64,000 nucleotides of DNA. Origin: Trichoplax adhaerens. Lineage: Eukaryota; Placozoa; Uniplacotomia; Trichoplacea; Trichoplacidae. The DNA lies in contig NW_002060960.1 in assembly GCF_000150275.1 (NCBI RefSeq), positions 951,316 through 1,015,315 on the forward strand, given 5' to 3'. The notes under the pieces are model-generated. The model saw only the letters and a program-made list of their open reading frames with translations, was not told where the DNA came from and did not search any database. This document shows, piece after piece, positions 39,401 through 53,693 of this stretch. Within the stretch, counting starts at the first letter, position 1, and every line of letters starts with the position of its first letter. A program made the position numbers and the translations under genes.

Positions 39401-42400
39401 GTAAGCGAATACGCAGTATACCCAAGGCTTAACTTCAGAACTGAAAACTCGAACGATTTTGATGTAAGCATGCAAACCCTCTACAAGCATCCAAGAGAAT
39501 GATGATAGCAACGTAATATGTAGAACAAAGGTTGAGACGACGCAAACTATCTAAATTAAAATAAAGAAACCGCCGAAGTAAGATTTATAAAATAATTGTA
39601 TGATAGTTCAAATTTACTAACTTTGAATCAGGTGTATGTAATTATCACAAGATTATGAAGGTGCGCCATACAGAATTTACTTTTAAGATTGAGTAATTGT
39701 GGTAATTACTTGCAAATAATTCTCATGGCATTATACTGCCCTAGTTATTCGGCATATGCATTGCTGCACTGTTCAAACAAGCTAGTTTTAACAACTTACA
39801 AAGTAATTAGACAATCCAAATGTCGTAATTATTAATATATCTGATATCAACAGATTTAGCATTACGTTGAAATGGATAAATATTACTACTTTTCCTTCGA
39901 AATACCTAATTAAATGAATTTTAATTTTTAAATTAGTATACTAGATATGAATATATATGAACGTATTTTTATTTAGGAAAACATCTTAAAAATGATTTTG
40001 TACTTTAAGCTGGTCGTCTATACCTCCATAATACGATATAAAAGATCAAAGTAATGGCGAGACTTATTACCGATAAACCACAGCCGATATAGGTTATAAG
40101 TTGCAATGATAATAATGTAGGTTCATCAGGCTAGAAAATAAGTTGAGTTATGATTATATTTACACGTGTCTACAATTTTGATGCGTTGGAAATTCTTGAA
40201 CATAGTCAAGATGTCCCCTCAAGATCAGAGTTATTATTCACAGCCTACCGTGCTATTTGTTAACTGTACCAATAAAGCAAAATGTGTTAAATGATTGCAG
40301 TGGCAAATTGTTGTTGTTGCATTTGAAAAATTTTTAGTACACCCATAGTTAGACCAGTCACCAGTCGATTTATAGCTATACAATTAATACGTAAAATTAC
40401 TATCTGATTCATTAAGTTATTTATCATCCTATATGGTTTTAATGTAGATGAGAAGACTCTATAGTACACTTCTATAGATTCTGTAGCTTATCCTTACACA
40501 ATGGTATTATGAACTATTTACGACGCTAGAATCCTAATATCTACTTAATTATATGGCATGAAATACTCGCAAAATCCATCTTATATCGATCCGCACTTAT
40601 CGTAAAATTCCCAAAATACACATTCATTCGTTGTATTCCTACTACTCGTTTCCTATAAAGTATAAATTTTTCACTCATATTACAAAGTATTCCGATATTG
40701 ACTTATAGTTTTGTTTAAAAAAGTGATATAAGATTGTGGAAATAAGTTTTTGCAAGTTTTATAAACATTTGATCCTGACATTAGAATTTTGAGATATTAA
40801 TTGGATACGCTCTATATTTGGCAATGCAAAGAAGCTAATTCTATACTCTGATCAATTATAATAAGTAGTACTAGTATTAATTGATTTCTGATCTTAAATT
40901 CAACTCTAATATTGCCCCTAAATTGCGAAGATGATATCGCGTTGAAATACTCCTGCAATTCTGCTATATACGCTTCGACTGAATAAATCCTTAGTAACGT
41001 GATAGGTCCATCAATTCATGTAATGATGTCAAGTTTAAATATAGTTGTTATTAACATATTAGAGATGTTTTGCCATACGATGATTCCTCATTCCAAAATG
41101 AAGGCTTGATGATCAAAGGGTGTAGCACTGTTATATGAACTTAGAACAAGTAGGAAAAATGTTCTTCTTACCTGAATACGATTAAGAATAATTTCTATCG
41201 GCTGAATTAAATTAGAAACAGATCTATTACGAATGGCACTGGATAGAACTTGCGAGTTTATTCCAATCCTTGTATTACCACCACTTGAGGTATAGTAAGA
41301 TAGATATAATAACTTAATATTTTTAAATCTCTTCACAACTAATATAATTTCTGGTGATAGTACTTTCATGATAAGTGTACTATTCTAATTCTTAAATAAT
41401 AATTTGCAAATCTCAATATAATCTTAAAAAAGTATGACAGCAACGGCTTGATCATCTTAAATAGCTTTTAAACTAAGACATACGTATTATAAAGCCGACT
41501 TACATAGCGGAATTTGCGTTTCCTGAATCTTGAGAATAAGGTAAGAACTCATTTAGAGACTTGTATATGAAGTTTGTTACACGAACATCGCTATCTTGAC
41601 CTAAAAGTAGCAATTTCGAAAAAAATTGTATAAATTAACTAAACTGTTGTCATATAAGTACAACGATAATAGGAAATTATATCAAACCGGAAAATATTTC
41701 CGCCGGCAATTTTATCTTATTTCCTGTCCACCATGAAGCTTGGTTTTGAGTGGAATTTGAAGGAAAAGTAATTCCGTCGAGGTTACCAGGCGGAATATTA
41801 GCCAATGTCATTACTTCCAAGTTACCATAAAAATTGATTATAACCATCATCATGAGCTATATTATTTATCTTTAATCCTTTGGCGAATGGTATATCGCTT
41901 CCGTTTAGTTATTACTGTTATACAGTATCACTTATGTTCATGCGTACTTATAATTAGCTAAGAAATAGGGGTCTCTTACCAATGTTGGGTAGAGTTAGTG
42001 TTAATTCAGGTTCATCTTGTAACTCAAATTTACTGGCAAATAAGTCTAAGTTTTGCATAGTCTGAGCTGCTCCTGGTTCTTTCTATGTATCAAATTATAT
42101 TAAAATTAAAAATATTTAACGATAGTTAAATTAATTTAATTTTGGCTCATGTAGAAATTAAACCATCAATACTAAACAAGTGAGTGATCCATTACAACTA
42201 ATTTTATACATAAAGTTTTACCGCTGAGATTGCTTCCCATTGTTCTTTATTTCTGTTATCTAGCAAATTATTACTGGTGGCAAGAAAGTTCTGTTGAAAG
42301 TAAAGTTATAAACCTGTAAAATATTGTTTTTACTACGTTGCACGTATGTTTTTATGAGGGCTACAAAAATAGAGTGGAGTAATATGATATAGTTGCTATT

Positions 42401-45400
42401 CCTTATAATCCTGTAAATTTTGTTATTAAAGTAAATACGTTTCAATTTTAACTTAATCAACTAAGAATATTTTTTATTTATTGGAAGTAGTAAAACAGAT
42501 ACATGATATCTGATTCATACAGTCCGGAGCATACCTCTAGCTGATTAATACTCTTAACCACTGTTGATTCTCTGGCTATTTTTTCTAATATGTTATTAGC
42601 AATCATCATATCTCCAGCTTGAATCGGCTTCGTAGTGTTTATAACAGTAACATTAGCAAGCTCTTGTAAAACTTCAGACTTCACTTCTTCATTCTGTAAA
42701 GATACATTCTTAACCTAGAAATTGAGAAGTTGTAGTGAAATTCAGAGCTGTAAAATTAAAAAGTTATAATATCCGCTAAACGGCCGGCTCATTAACAGTA
42801 ATAATAGATATATTCACATTATAGAACCTTAATTTAAAATCTATATTTAGGATATTGCAAATAATCAAATTATCATACCATGGAGTCCAGTTGCACAAAT
42901 ACTGCCGTTCTACACTGAGTAGTATCAACAATACCCCAGGTTGCGAGTTCACTTGATGACTTTAGACATTGGCGATAAGCATTTCCTAAATAGCAAAGAA
43001 TTTTTGTGAGTATTTTAACTTCCATAACGATATAAGATTATAAATAGCCGCTGTTCAAATTATTTATTAGTATATATGTAAGGATCTTATTTTACTCTCG
43101 GTTTTACCTTGCGCAGGAGCAACGCATTTAGCTGTAGTAGTAGATCCTGCGATTGTTGCAGTCCATAAGATACCTTCCCTTAATTCTTTAGAACAAAATG
43201 ATGGGTGTTGTGAGGTTGCTTTAGGTCTAGTAGGAGTTATTGTTGTTCTAAAAGTTGTAGTAGGCCGAGTAGTATCAGTAGTTGGTGTAATCATCATTGT
43301 CTGACCAGCAAGAGTAGAAGGCAATGGTATCGTTGGTAACTTTTTTTGGTAAGAAAGACTGAGATTTACTTGAATCGATTGGATGGCTGTTGAGATTTTG
43401 CAAGAATAGATTCCGCCATTCTCAGATTTCATACTATTAATAGTCAAAATTGAGGCTGTAGCATTAGATAAGATACTAATCTGCGACTCATTAAATCCCG
43501 AAGACGTAGATAGAGGTAATGGTTTATCATTGTGTAACCACAAGAAAGATATTTCGTCCAAAGCAACCAATGTGTGACATACCATACTTATTCTAGTGCC
43601 ATTCAAAGCCAGGTAACTATTTTCACTACCATCTCTTAATTTTTCTCTTGCAAATAATTTGACTGATTCAAATCCTAGCTCTAAAATATGAGATAGCATT
43701 CCAGTTAATATCAGCAATTTATTACGATATTAATATATGAAAATAACATTTGCCCTAAGATAGCGTTAAGAATATTAGTTTCATGGCCTCAATACTAATT
43801 CTGATGAGATAGCATTATTTCAAGCAATGCACATAGAAATTTTTTAATTTTTAATGAAGATTTCATTAAACTAAACTACTTGTAAATGCTTAAAAAATAT
43901 TAATCGCAAACAGTTATAAAGTCGTCTAACCAATCAAACAAAGATTTATAGTAGATAAAGTATTCATAACTTGCAAAGTTTCTTCTCTTTTAATAATATT
44001 TTATGAGAAGATTATCAAAATTGGAAACTACAAAAGTATTCGGAATGAACCTACCTCCTTCGTAACCTAACTGATAACCGTTGCTACCATCACGAACATC
44101 ATCACTACGAAAATAAATCAAAACGACATTGCTCTGTATAGAGAATGGTTTGGGTAATGTTTTTCCACATTGCGGTGGAGTCGAAGCGCTAACTATGGCA
44201 TCATTGCACTCTTGATTAGCAGCTTTTCCAGGTAAAACAAATATATAATCGTACGAACATGAACTTTCATATTCAATATTAAAGGAATTGAACCACAAAA
44301 AGATTACTTTGGTGTCATTTAGGATGATTCTTGAACAGCATCTTACTGATTCTGGATATGCATTTGGATAGTTTGGAGAGGTGATATTGGCGGAAAATTT
44401 CGTATAAATTTTTGAGCAAGAATTTGTATCTAAATTTTTAAAAATGAAGAAATCATTGTATTAATCTAGCAATTGAAAATTAAATCTGACTAAATCTAAT
44501 TTTAAAAATTATTGAGAGATTGGAAATTTATATGGATTACATTTAAGTCAAAGGTTAGAAAATACAAATACACTAACACTTAAGATTAGTTTTACTTTAA
44601 CTACTAACTGTATTTAAGGCATAAATTAAGAATATTTCATACTGCATGGCTATCATGGTTATATTTATTCAAGAATTAACTCACCTCGTGTAATTCGTGA
44701 GTTAATACGTGCCGATATGATTGGAAATGTCGCCTAGGTGAAAAAAATTAATATATACCTATGAATTCTTGATAGTCAATAACCAATAATATTTTATGCT
44801 TTAGATCAGTTTAAATAAGGATCTAGTTGTAGGGTTATTTTGGGATATTTATGCCTTAAAAGATTAATTTTATGCCATTATAATGCTACTGCAGATGCAA
44901 AAAAGACTTTGGTGGAATTTTTATATTGGACTAATTAGGCTTCCTGCTACATAAAATCAAATTATCGCTTAAAATCTTTAAAAAGATAAGTGCTATTGAT
45001 TTCATAAAGTCTCTAAAAACTCTGTTGGAGTCTAGTAAAATATCGACAGATAAATTTGGCATTGCTATTTTTCAACAAGCTATGATTTTTAAGAGTTTTA
45101 GGTATCTTTGACCATATTGTATCTCAATACTAAATTTTAAAAGTTTTACAATACAAATTTCTCCAATATTATTTAAAAATTTAAATGATACTAATTCATG
45201 ACATGTTACAAGTTAAAGTAATGAATGTTCACTAATAAACCCTTTGAAATATCTAAAAAATCAGTCTCTTGAGTGCTCAAGTGACTTCTCTATGAGCTAA
45301 TGACACGTATCATCACTGGCTGCTTAAAAACTTTAAGTATTTTATTTTGTAAACTTAGAAATTTCTTTCGCACCAATAATGCTGCTGCCAATATGATGAC

Positions 45401-45424
45401 ATTTAGACAAGTACAAGTTTTCAT
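36423..45424 (-). CDS. Adhesion G protein-coupled receptor (CUB-Ig-HormR-GAIN/GPS-7TM), 23 exons, ~1,023 aa
   Basis: Exons in transcript order: 45424-45374, 44733-44685, 44429-44055, 43680-43108, 42985-42879, 42714-42535, 42290-42222, 42082-41980, 41813-41688, 41600-41504, 41283-41172, 40652-40597, 40375-40270, 40130-40024, 39905-39800, 39550-39400, 39303-39222, 39008-38942, 38727-38630, 38502-38376, 38294-38253, 37912-37788, 36585-36423. All phases agree. Domains: signal peptide (1-25); CUB (~38-158, ITSPNYPNAYP, YDYIFV); Ig (~166-265, W...YSC); Thr-rich linker; HormR (~321-385, CSKELREG, GNAYRQC); GAIN (~385-668) ending in a GPS with CVFW, DWSNYGC and CHCNHLT, predicted to self-cleave between Leu662 and Thr663, leaving tethered agonist THFALL. 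The 7TM follows with ITYIGCG (TM1), SSFSWMLVEGLHAY (TM3), CWL (loop 2), LLPLLGSGW (TM6) and NSLQGFF (TM7), then a basic tail of ~95 aa. The signal-peptide exon (MKTCTCLNVIILAAALL) is the least certain exon. The CUB domain recalls the ADGRG6 type, while Ig plus HormR recalls other subfamilies; assignment is open. Confidence 0.88.
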
Positions 45425-48400
45425 GATTGCTGTGAAAATTTCTACCGACTTAAGTAATGCTCTCTATCCAATTTCAGAAGGCTACCAAATATTTCGCTCT
45501 TTACGTGACTTGGTCAGTTTAGAAAATGTTGAATGAAGATTTGATTATATAATTATATACCGGCACTTTTATAATCTCTAGCCTAGATATGAATTTTTGA
45601 CACATATTTTATTTTGCATAAATTATCTCTGTTTGCTGTTAAATAATTACTATTGCATACCGATTTCATGTTTTAAGAGAATAAGATTGGTGTAATAATT
45701 GGTCATTTCTTTAATGTAAAGGAAATGGGAAAATTTCTATTATCCATTTATTTACAAACTAATGTAAATTCCTACATAGTCTTCCGCGTTATAAAGTTAT
45801 CGTTCATTTCACTGGCAAATAACAAATATATATTTATGAGAAAAAACTTAAGGTATTACAGAGGTTCATATCCAGATAAATCTTGCATATGCATTAATTT
45901 TCAGGCGATTTATTATATCTTATTAGATAAACGAGTCCTCTTGTCTATCTTCTGTTCGAATCAGCAGTATCTGATGATTTTCAGATATGACGTAGATCAT
46001 GTTTACTTCGCGCACAGAAGGTATAATAAGTCAACAGGCTTACTCTAAACCACTCATGCTAATAGTAAATTTATGGGCAATACGTTGATGATTGATCAAA
46101 GGCTTCATACTCTCAGTTTGAATCATACTAAATCAATCTACTCTCAACAAACGCATTATGTACACATAGCAATATTCTGCCATTGTTAATGGATAATATA
46201 TGATTTGATAAAGCATATGTACAAATAAAAATTTTCAAAGTAATTCTGAACATATTTGCTGGTAAACATAGGCTATTACGTGAGATAGAAATTGAAGTGA
46301 CTATCTCATTATAATAATTTGCTAGCATTGAGGCACGATCTTAAACAGTATTTGTAATAATCTAAATGTATCTACTTTAACCAGTTACGCAAGTGATCTT
46401 TTTTTACCAAAATGGCATAGTTGTTGCTTAAGGTGGTGCAATATGAACGTTTAACAAATTCTAGCGAAAAGTTTAGGTTTATTAACAAATCAGCTCCTGG
46501 AGGGTTGTTACAAGTCTAGTTAAATTACCTCGACTGCTAACAAAACCGTTTATATTGATGAAATTTACTGGTAATCTTACGTTGTAGTATGAGAATTATT
46601 AAATGTTAAATTCCAAGAATTGAAGATCAGCGTCAAAAGTTCTTAGAATTTATTGGATTTAATGATGTCATTTATCGGTGCTATGAGGTATACGTAATAC
46701 ATATTCATGAACATTTTCTTAGAACTCAGAAGCAATACAGTATATCATTCTAAGAATTGAAATATGTTTTGATGACTTAGCTATATGTAATGAAATGAAA
46801 TATGTAGAGATCAAGCTACAAAACTTTAACAAACTTTGATTCTACTTTCGTTGCACTCCGGTCGACGTAACGTAACTTTCACACAAAATAAAATTTGGGG
46901 AAATAATCGAACAACAATTTATTACAAAACAAAAATGGAGAGAAGTATAAACCGAACAACCGCACAAATACTTAGCTTTAAGTATTAATAAAATAAGTCA
47001 CAGACTTAAAAACTGTCGACGACCAAACAACATTTCAAAAAGAAGAACGTTTTAACTTACGACAATTCGTCCCCGAAGGCCTTTTAAATTCAACAAGTTC
47101 TTCAAATAAAATTTTCTTCTACTCTCTCTCTAAATTTTCTAATTGCACTATCATTTATAGGCTTCGTAGAGCCGTCAGAGGTATTTAAAAACTAAACATT
47201 TGCTAACCAATCGCTCTTAAGATCCGTTTTAGAAAACTACTTTGCACCATTTAAGAAAACCAAAATCTTTCAAAGTTCAGACACAATTTACACTACGATT
47301 CCCTTACAAAACACTATAGAACCAACAAGTTAACTATGAAAATACATCAAACTTCACTTCTAACATAATTTCTATCATTAATGCACTATAAAAGTCTAAA
47401 AATTAACCTTTAAATATCAAGATTTAGTCATAAAAATAACATTCTAACTACTTAACAATTCACAACCTCTGCCAACTTCCACCTTATTTTCTGTTTTCCT
47501 CACTAAATTTTCCTAATGTGACTTTCATTTACCCTTTCATGTCACGTCATAAAATTCCAAAGTTTCAAATTCATAACAAATAGTTCAAATTTCAAAAATA
47601 AACTCTTATGATATTTTCCATGAACAGAAATCCAAAAATTAAAACATGAAAATTATATCGGACATAAATCCGATCGGTTCCGGAATCCGAAAAAAAATCC
47701 GGATTTTATAAAGATCACAGTAATTGCTATATCGCTTATCAAAAAATTGTAAATGACTATTACGACTACTTTTCAGACATTAGTATCGCTGAGTATTGAC
47801 AGTTGATGTTTTAGCGACAGACTGTACGCTAACTGTACGATTATAGACTACATTACAGTACTTTACTGTCATGTTATAAATCCCTTTTCTCTAAGGATAG
47901 GGTTTTGTTACTAAGTCAAATTCCTTTACAATTTGAATAGACGATCAAACGTCCTTTCTTTAGATTAGGCAATTGCTCTAGGGCTATTTCTATAGTAATG
48001 TATATATAATACCTTGTAAAATAATGAAGAAGAAGAGATGGCGACATGATGATTTGGCAGGGTAAAACTTAAAGACACTATCACTTTCTAGGTATTTTCT
48101 AAAGTAAAATAATACTAGTTACATACTAAAAGCTATAAAGGGCTCTACTTTTAGTCCTTTACTACATATAATTTGCATTGCTAAATAATATTATACTGAA
48201 CACCCTTAAAAATTTTAAATACTAAATGGTATAATCTAGTCCCAAAATCTGAAAATTTCCTATTTGGGCATAATCAACCCAGATATATAACCGACCATCT
48301 TGCAAAAGGCAAAGCTGAAACATATGGATTATATACGAAATGATCATTGGTTTATACAAGATCGAAATTTGCTAGTAGAAATGTTGCATACGAAAAGTAT

Positions 48401-51400
48401 GTGTTTTAGATCTATAAAATCGTTCTAGTCTATTGATGTACCCATTAAAATATTTTTAACTTCGAACTATCTTATCAAGCATCTTTAATATGTTAAGCGA
48501 AAATTATGATTTTATATTCCATTGATCACATTTAAGCAATACACAGTTTGTATCTACGAATCAGCGTAATATTTATTAGCTAAATTTCACAGTTGATGAT
48601 AATCGGTAAGATAAATTTCATTGTAAGTTACGGAAAAAAATTAAAAACTACTGCTACAATTAGATGAGATCTTTACAGCTAGTTTTATACTTGATTAGAA
48701 GGTACCTTCCTCCATCATGGCTTTCGTGATCTTGAAATGGTTGTTACGCATTTGTGAAGCTCTCCAGATATCTGATAGTCGTCTGAAGACAGCTTTATTT
48801 CTACTTATTTATCTACTAAAAGCGCTTACTGACTATTAATTAAATTTTATTTATTCTAGTCTAATCTCAACTGAACTGACATGCTTGTGTTTAATAATCT
48901 AGACAAATATTCGGTCATATGAATAGGAATGCTTATGAGTGCTAATTATATTCTTTTTACGAGCCTATTACAATCTCAAGATTTTCAAAGTTTCTTGCAT
49001 TGTATACGAAATATTAATATTTGATTTTGATATTTTTTACCAAACATTAGAAACTTTATCAACATGCTGCAGTTAAAGCGTTCATTATTATTCCGGTACT
49101 AGACATAAATTATATTTCGCACCCTTTTTACCGTAAATACCGTGTACAGGTTCGGTAATTTCAGCAACTATCATCTAGAAATTTTAACTGATTTAGGTAA
49201 TAACATGTTTTTATAAAATGTACTGGCTATTTAAAGTAAAGCACTATGACGTAGAATAGTTGCTATGCTTAATAAAGTAATATTAGATAATTGCTGTTAT
49301 GATAAATCGATATACTTTGATGGCTCAAATTTTAAGTTTCCAAATTGTGAAGCTATCGAGATTAAGAACATATTCACTACAACAGTATATTATACAATTC
49401 GCTTTAGCCGTATTGGCTAAAATATTCCAGTAATTATTCAGGGTTTCATAGATACAGTAAATGGCTCATGAATACTTCTGTTATAAGTTTATTAATTATA
49501 ATGAAAGTGCTACTAGATGAAATTCCTGAGCCAGGAACTTGAAATCTTCTTACTGTAAGGTACTTTGCAACTGGCATTTATTAGACTATACTGTATCCCT
49601 TCATTATAAGTCTAATTTGCTTGAATTGGAAGTTTAAACTTGTTGCTCGTAAACGCATATATTTTCTAACTGTAATCCTTTACATTTAAATAGTTATGAA
49701 ATTGGCACTAACCAAACACCATATGATTCATGTACTATCTGCAACAGAATGACAACATTAACGTTGAATATCATGGAAAATCACTATCAGGATTCTCCCT
49801 ACGGTCTCTTTAGAAACTTTAGCCAAAGCCTTCACAGAAATCTGAACAGTCTTGCAGTTGAATTGATAAATACATTTATAGAGAAGTAACGTTAAGTCAC
49901 TTTAACGCTAACACTGAGATTGCTAAAGAGTAATAATCAAATGAGCATATCATGATAAGATCAATCAGTAGGTGCGATGTGTTGCATATTACTATGTAGA
50001 GTTAATGCTAACAACCGTATTGAAAGCTCGTGCTACTCTCAATTAGTGTGGAGACAAGGATTTGAACACGAAGTTGAAGTTATTGTAAAACTAACTACTA
50101 ACTTTAACTCTCTCTTTGTATTAAAAGAATTGTGGCTTATATACCTGGGCCGTTCACACTTATAAAGCAATGTGATCGCAAGTTTGTGTAACAGTAGATT
50201 CACTAGTGCACGCAGCACAATCCATGATTAACACTTAGAATTAATAAGTGCAAAATATCACATTTGTATAATACTATAAATAATTAATAAATGTGTTAAT
50301 GCTATATATAGAAATATATCGTATTAAATGTATAATTTAATAAATATAGCGTAGCATCGTAGATAATACGATGTATTTAGTATTACTGATTTGAACTATA
50401 AAATTGAATCTGATTCAATATCAGTATCCTTTTATACGATATGTTTCAACTACTGCACTTTTAGGACGATAAAAAATGTAATAATTATTAAACCGGTAAA
50501 AAATATTCAGTATCATTGATGAAGTTAACATTGCCAATATAGCTAATTTTGATAATTAAAAATTGGCTACACTTGCTTATTCTTAAATTAGTAAGAAGTG
50601 ATGAAAAACTTATTCTTGGCCAATCAGATTATTAAATGTTCGATGTTCAAGATATTAACAGAAAAAAACTGTACAATGTGACGTATTCGATAGATAAATT
50701 GTCATTATAAAGCTTGATGCTGATTTTATTTAAGAAATTACAACCGATATTGTCTTTGCAGAAATTAACTGGCTTCTCGTGTAGCCTCATCAGCACAAGG
50801 CCATGAAAAACATCATGTCAATAGGTTGTTAACCATTCGTATAACTGGTCTATTAGCTGTGCACGTGTCGCTGTTGTGGTATTCCGCAGGGAATATGAAT
50901 AAATACACAAATGAAGCGGAGGACTAGTAGTGAGTCAAAGTCTTGAAATTTTATTGCCAGATCATACGTCAGATAGAGCATATTGAAATTCTTTAGTTGA
51001 CTTGACTGGTGCAATCTACATTAAAGTTTATCATCAAAAGTTTAAATTTAATTGTAGGAAAAATAATTGTTACTACTTTATCTAAATCTTTAAGGTTAAT
51101 ATGAAATATCCTGACAAAGAATGTATTGACTACGAATAAATCTGCGAGGATTCACTTAAATGGTTCAATCTAAGTGCTAAATAGACGAAATATATTTACA
51201 GATTACAACATATTCCTGCAATAAATAAGGCTATTGATCTTAAGATTAAGTTCACGGAACGTAAACACCGTTTACTATAATGTGCGAGTACGACTGTAAT
51301 TTTAACTCCTATTCAACAGGTTTACCAAAACGCTCCGCAGCTTCGCCACACCCAAAAATTTAAATATTATGATAAATTATTGAGTCTACGGATGAATCAT

Positions 51401-53654
51401 AGGAATGATTGCAGTTGTAGCATTGGCCGTGACCAATCTTTAAGGACAAAATCATTCTTAGGAATGGCCGTAACATATATGCTACTGTAAGGCAAGTGTA
51501 CGAGTACACTGATAATAGCGATCTTGGCCTAGACTGTAACTTGATTATTGAGGGAGAGAAGAAGGATCTGTGAAAGTGGGCGATTAGTTGTTTTCTAGCA
51601 GAATTTTAATAGAATTCGTAGAATTTACGATGCATATTTTTTAACATTATGGTAATGGCTAAATTTTTGTAAAGGAATACATGTAGTGGGTATAAAAATG
51701 CATCTATTTCGCTTAAAGTTCAAACTAGTGAAAGTAGCATAATATAAAATTATGCTACTTTGAAATAACGTACAATAATTCGAACTGTAAGATTAAACGC
51801 TTATAAAACTGTTATACGTAACTGCCAAAAATTAATCATCCTTTCTTCATACTGTTTTATACACGTACAGAATAATTTAATTGCATTGTATGATATGCAA
51901 ATGAGCGGCTCAATAAAGTACATAAAAACTACCCGTTTGTTACTTAGGCCAATAAAAGAGAGGAAAATAATGAAGAAGATGATTTGAACGTAAAACTATG
52001 GCGGCCTCTTGGGATTACTTTTCAATTGTATGATGTAACCGTGGCCAATCTTACAACCACGAAAACGGCAATCCATCAAGATTAAGCAACCTATTCTAGC
52101 AATTTCGCCGTTGGAGTCGTGTTTGAGTCAAGCTAAAGACCATACTTATTGCATCCTTACTTCATGATTTATGTTTCTGAAGATGAATTAATGTCATTGC
52201 CTTAAGTAAACTTACGACCTTTAACTAAAGAATATTTATTCAGAGGTTATTCAGAGGTTATCTCCAAGAATAGTTGTACGAATTTAGGTAGCATTAATTC
52301 CTTTACAGAACGAAAATTAAATTTATTCTTCGCTTTTTGTACTGTAGTTTAGAATTTTATTAAAGATAAACTTAGATAATCGATTAATTATGGATTTTTC
52401 AGGGCAATTTAGCGATATCTACTGTATCGATAGATTATAGAAATTAAAATATAGATATACTAATGGAATTTTCTATCCTAAATTCATCACTATGTTAACT
52501 ATATCTAGAATCTGTACTGCACGACATCTCTCTGATGCAAGCCGACGTATCTGCTCTAGTACGAATTTTTCTGGTGCAAAATTCTACAGTTTTTAAATTT
52601 ATTCTAAGCACTTTGATTGACGGAACGAAAAATTTTCCTCTTTAAAGTCAATGAACAGACGGTATTTGCACTGGGATACTCATGTAAGTAAATGTTTTCG
52701 TAAATTGTATTTGATTTAAACCCGCTAATCACTGTTATTACATTAAGATAAACTTTTTATAGTCGCTGGGCAACAATTATATAGTAATCTTACTTCCGAA
52801 CGATATCATATGTTGTGATATTAGCTAGTTCAGACTGTAAAATTAATGTCTGTTTACTTGCTTGCTGTGTACATCTTTACCAATCTGTATAAAGTTATAC
52901 TGATTTCGGTTATGATATTTAATAGTAAGAATCAAGTTATAAAGCTGGTCTTGTATGTGAATTTATAAGAGATAGGATACCATGACTACCTTTTATTCCA
53001 CTTTTAGCAGTAAATAATTACTTTTAGTCTTGGTTTAAATACGATACTTCTACTGATTTAATTAATATACCTAAGAAAGGTATCGCATAAGCAATCTAAA
53101 TTATTCTATTTTTCTTTATTTGAAAACGTTCCGATTTAATTAATACCGTGTCTCATAGCATCATTTATTTTAACATAAATATATATTTACGACTTTTCTA
53201 CTAATTGGATAAGACGAAAATAAATTAGTTATCATTCTAAACTCTAACATTCGAAAATGTAGTTATTCCCAGTCAGTCTATCAGAAGATCTTTCCCCTTA
53301 GCAATCAAGTACTATAAAATTATAGAGACCGATATATTTAAGGTCATCTTTATAGGCAAATTAATGGTTTCTGAATGATAATTACTCTTCCAATGAACCG
53401 ATTTCTTCTCATGAAAATAATTAATTCAAGGGAAGTAGAATGTGCGCCCGTTACCTTATTCAACGCTCATTTTCCTATAGGGATATTGCATAGTAATTGC
53501 GTTTAAGATTTATAGCTTCTACATTCGACTTACAGCTGCTATGCTTTAATCACTTCTTCTACGTACGATATTTCGATGTATATAACTCTTTAACATTAGA
53601 TTAACACTACTTGTATAATAAACTGCGTTACCTGTTTATTCAGTTCAGTAGACT
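45425..53654. other. Gene-poor 8.2-kb interval
   Basis: Between the divergently transcribed adhesion GPCR (-) and the C16orf89-like gene (+), so it holds both promoters. Single frames of 62-107 codons occur (45725-46048 plus, 46128-46328 minus, 49977-50165 plus), but none has recognisable domains or splice-consistent neighbours. One block of unusual composition lies at about 46850-47710. Confidence 0.45.
46850..47710. other. Compositionally distinct block, possible mobile element remnant
   Basis: Plus-strand sequence here is strongly A/C-rich, unlike the balanced A/T flanks. It has a GC-richer edge (ctccggtcgacgtaacgtaa near 46857), an AATAAA signal on the minus strand near 46920 and small hairpin-like ends near 47660-47705 (atcgga...tccgat and ccggaatccg...ccgg). 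This could be a decayed LTR or other element read on the minus strand. No coding domain and no clear target-site duplication were seen. Confidence 0.35.
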
Positions 53655-53693
53655 ATGAACTATAAGAAAAGAGAAAATATTTCCGAAACTAGA

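Noticed and set aside
45725-46048. 107-codon plus-strand ORF in the gene-poor interval
   Set aside because: Composition resembles translated AT-rich spacer; no recognisable motif or partner exon.
50760-50900. Slightly GC-richer stretch considered as a possible tRNA or exon
   Set aside because: No TPsiC/anticodon arm pattern and no open frame with splice sites.
53655-53693. Upstream ATG for the C16orf89-like gene
   Set aside because: It would add 13 polar residues before the signal peptide; the second ATG gives a normal signal peptide. Not excluded.
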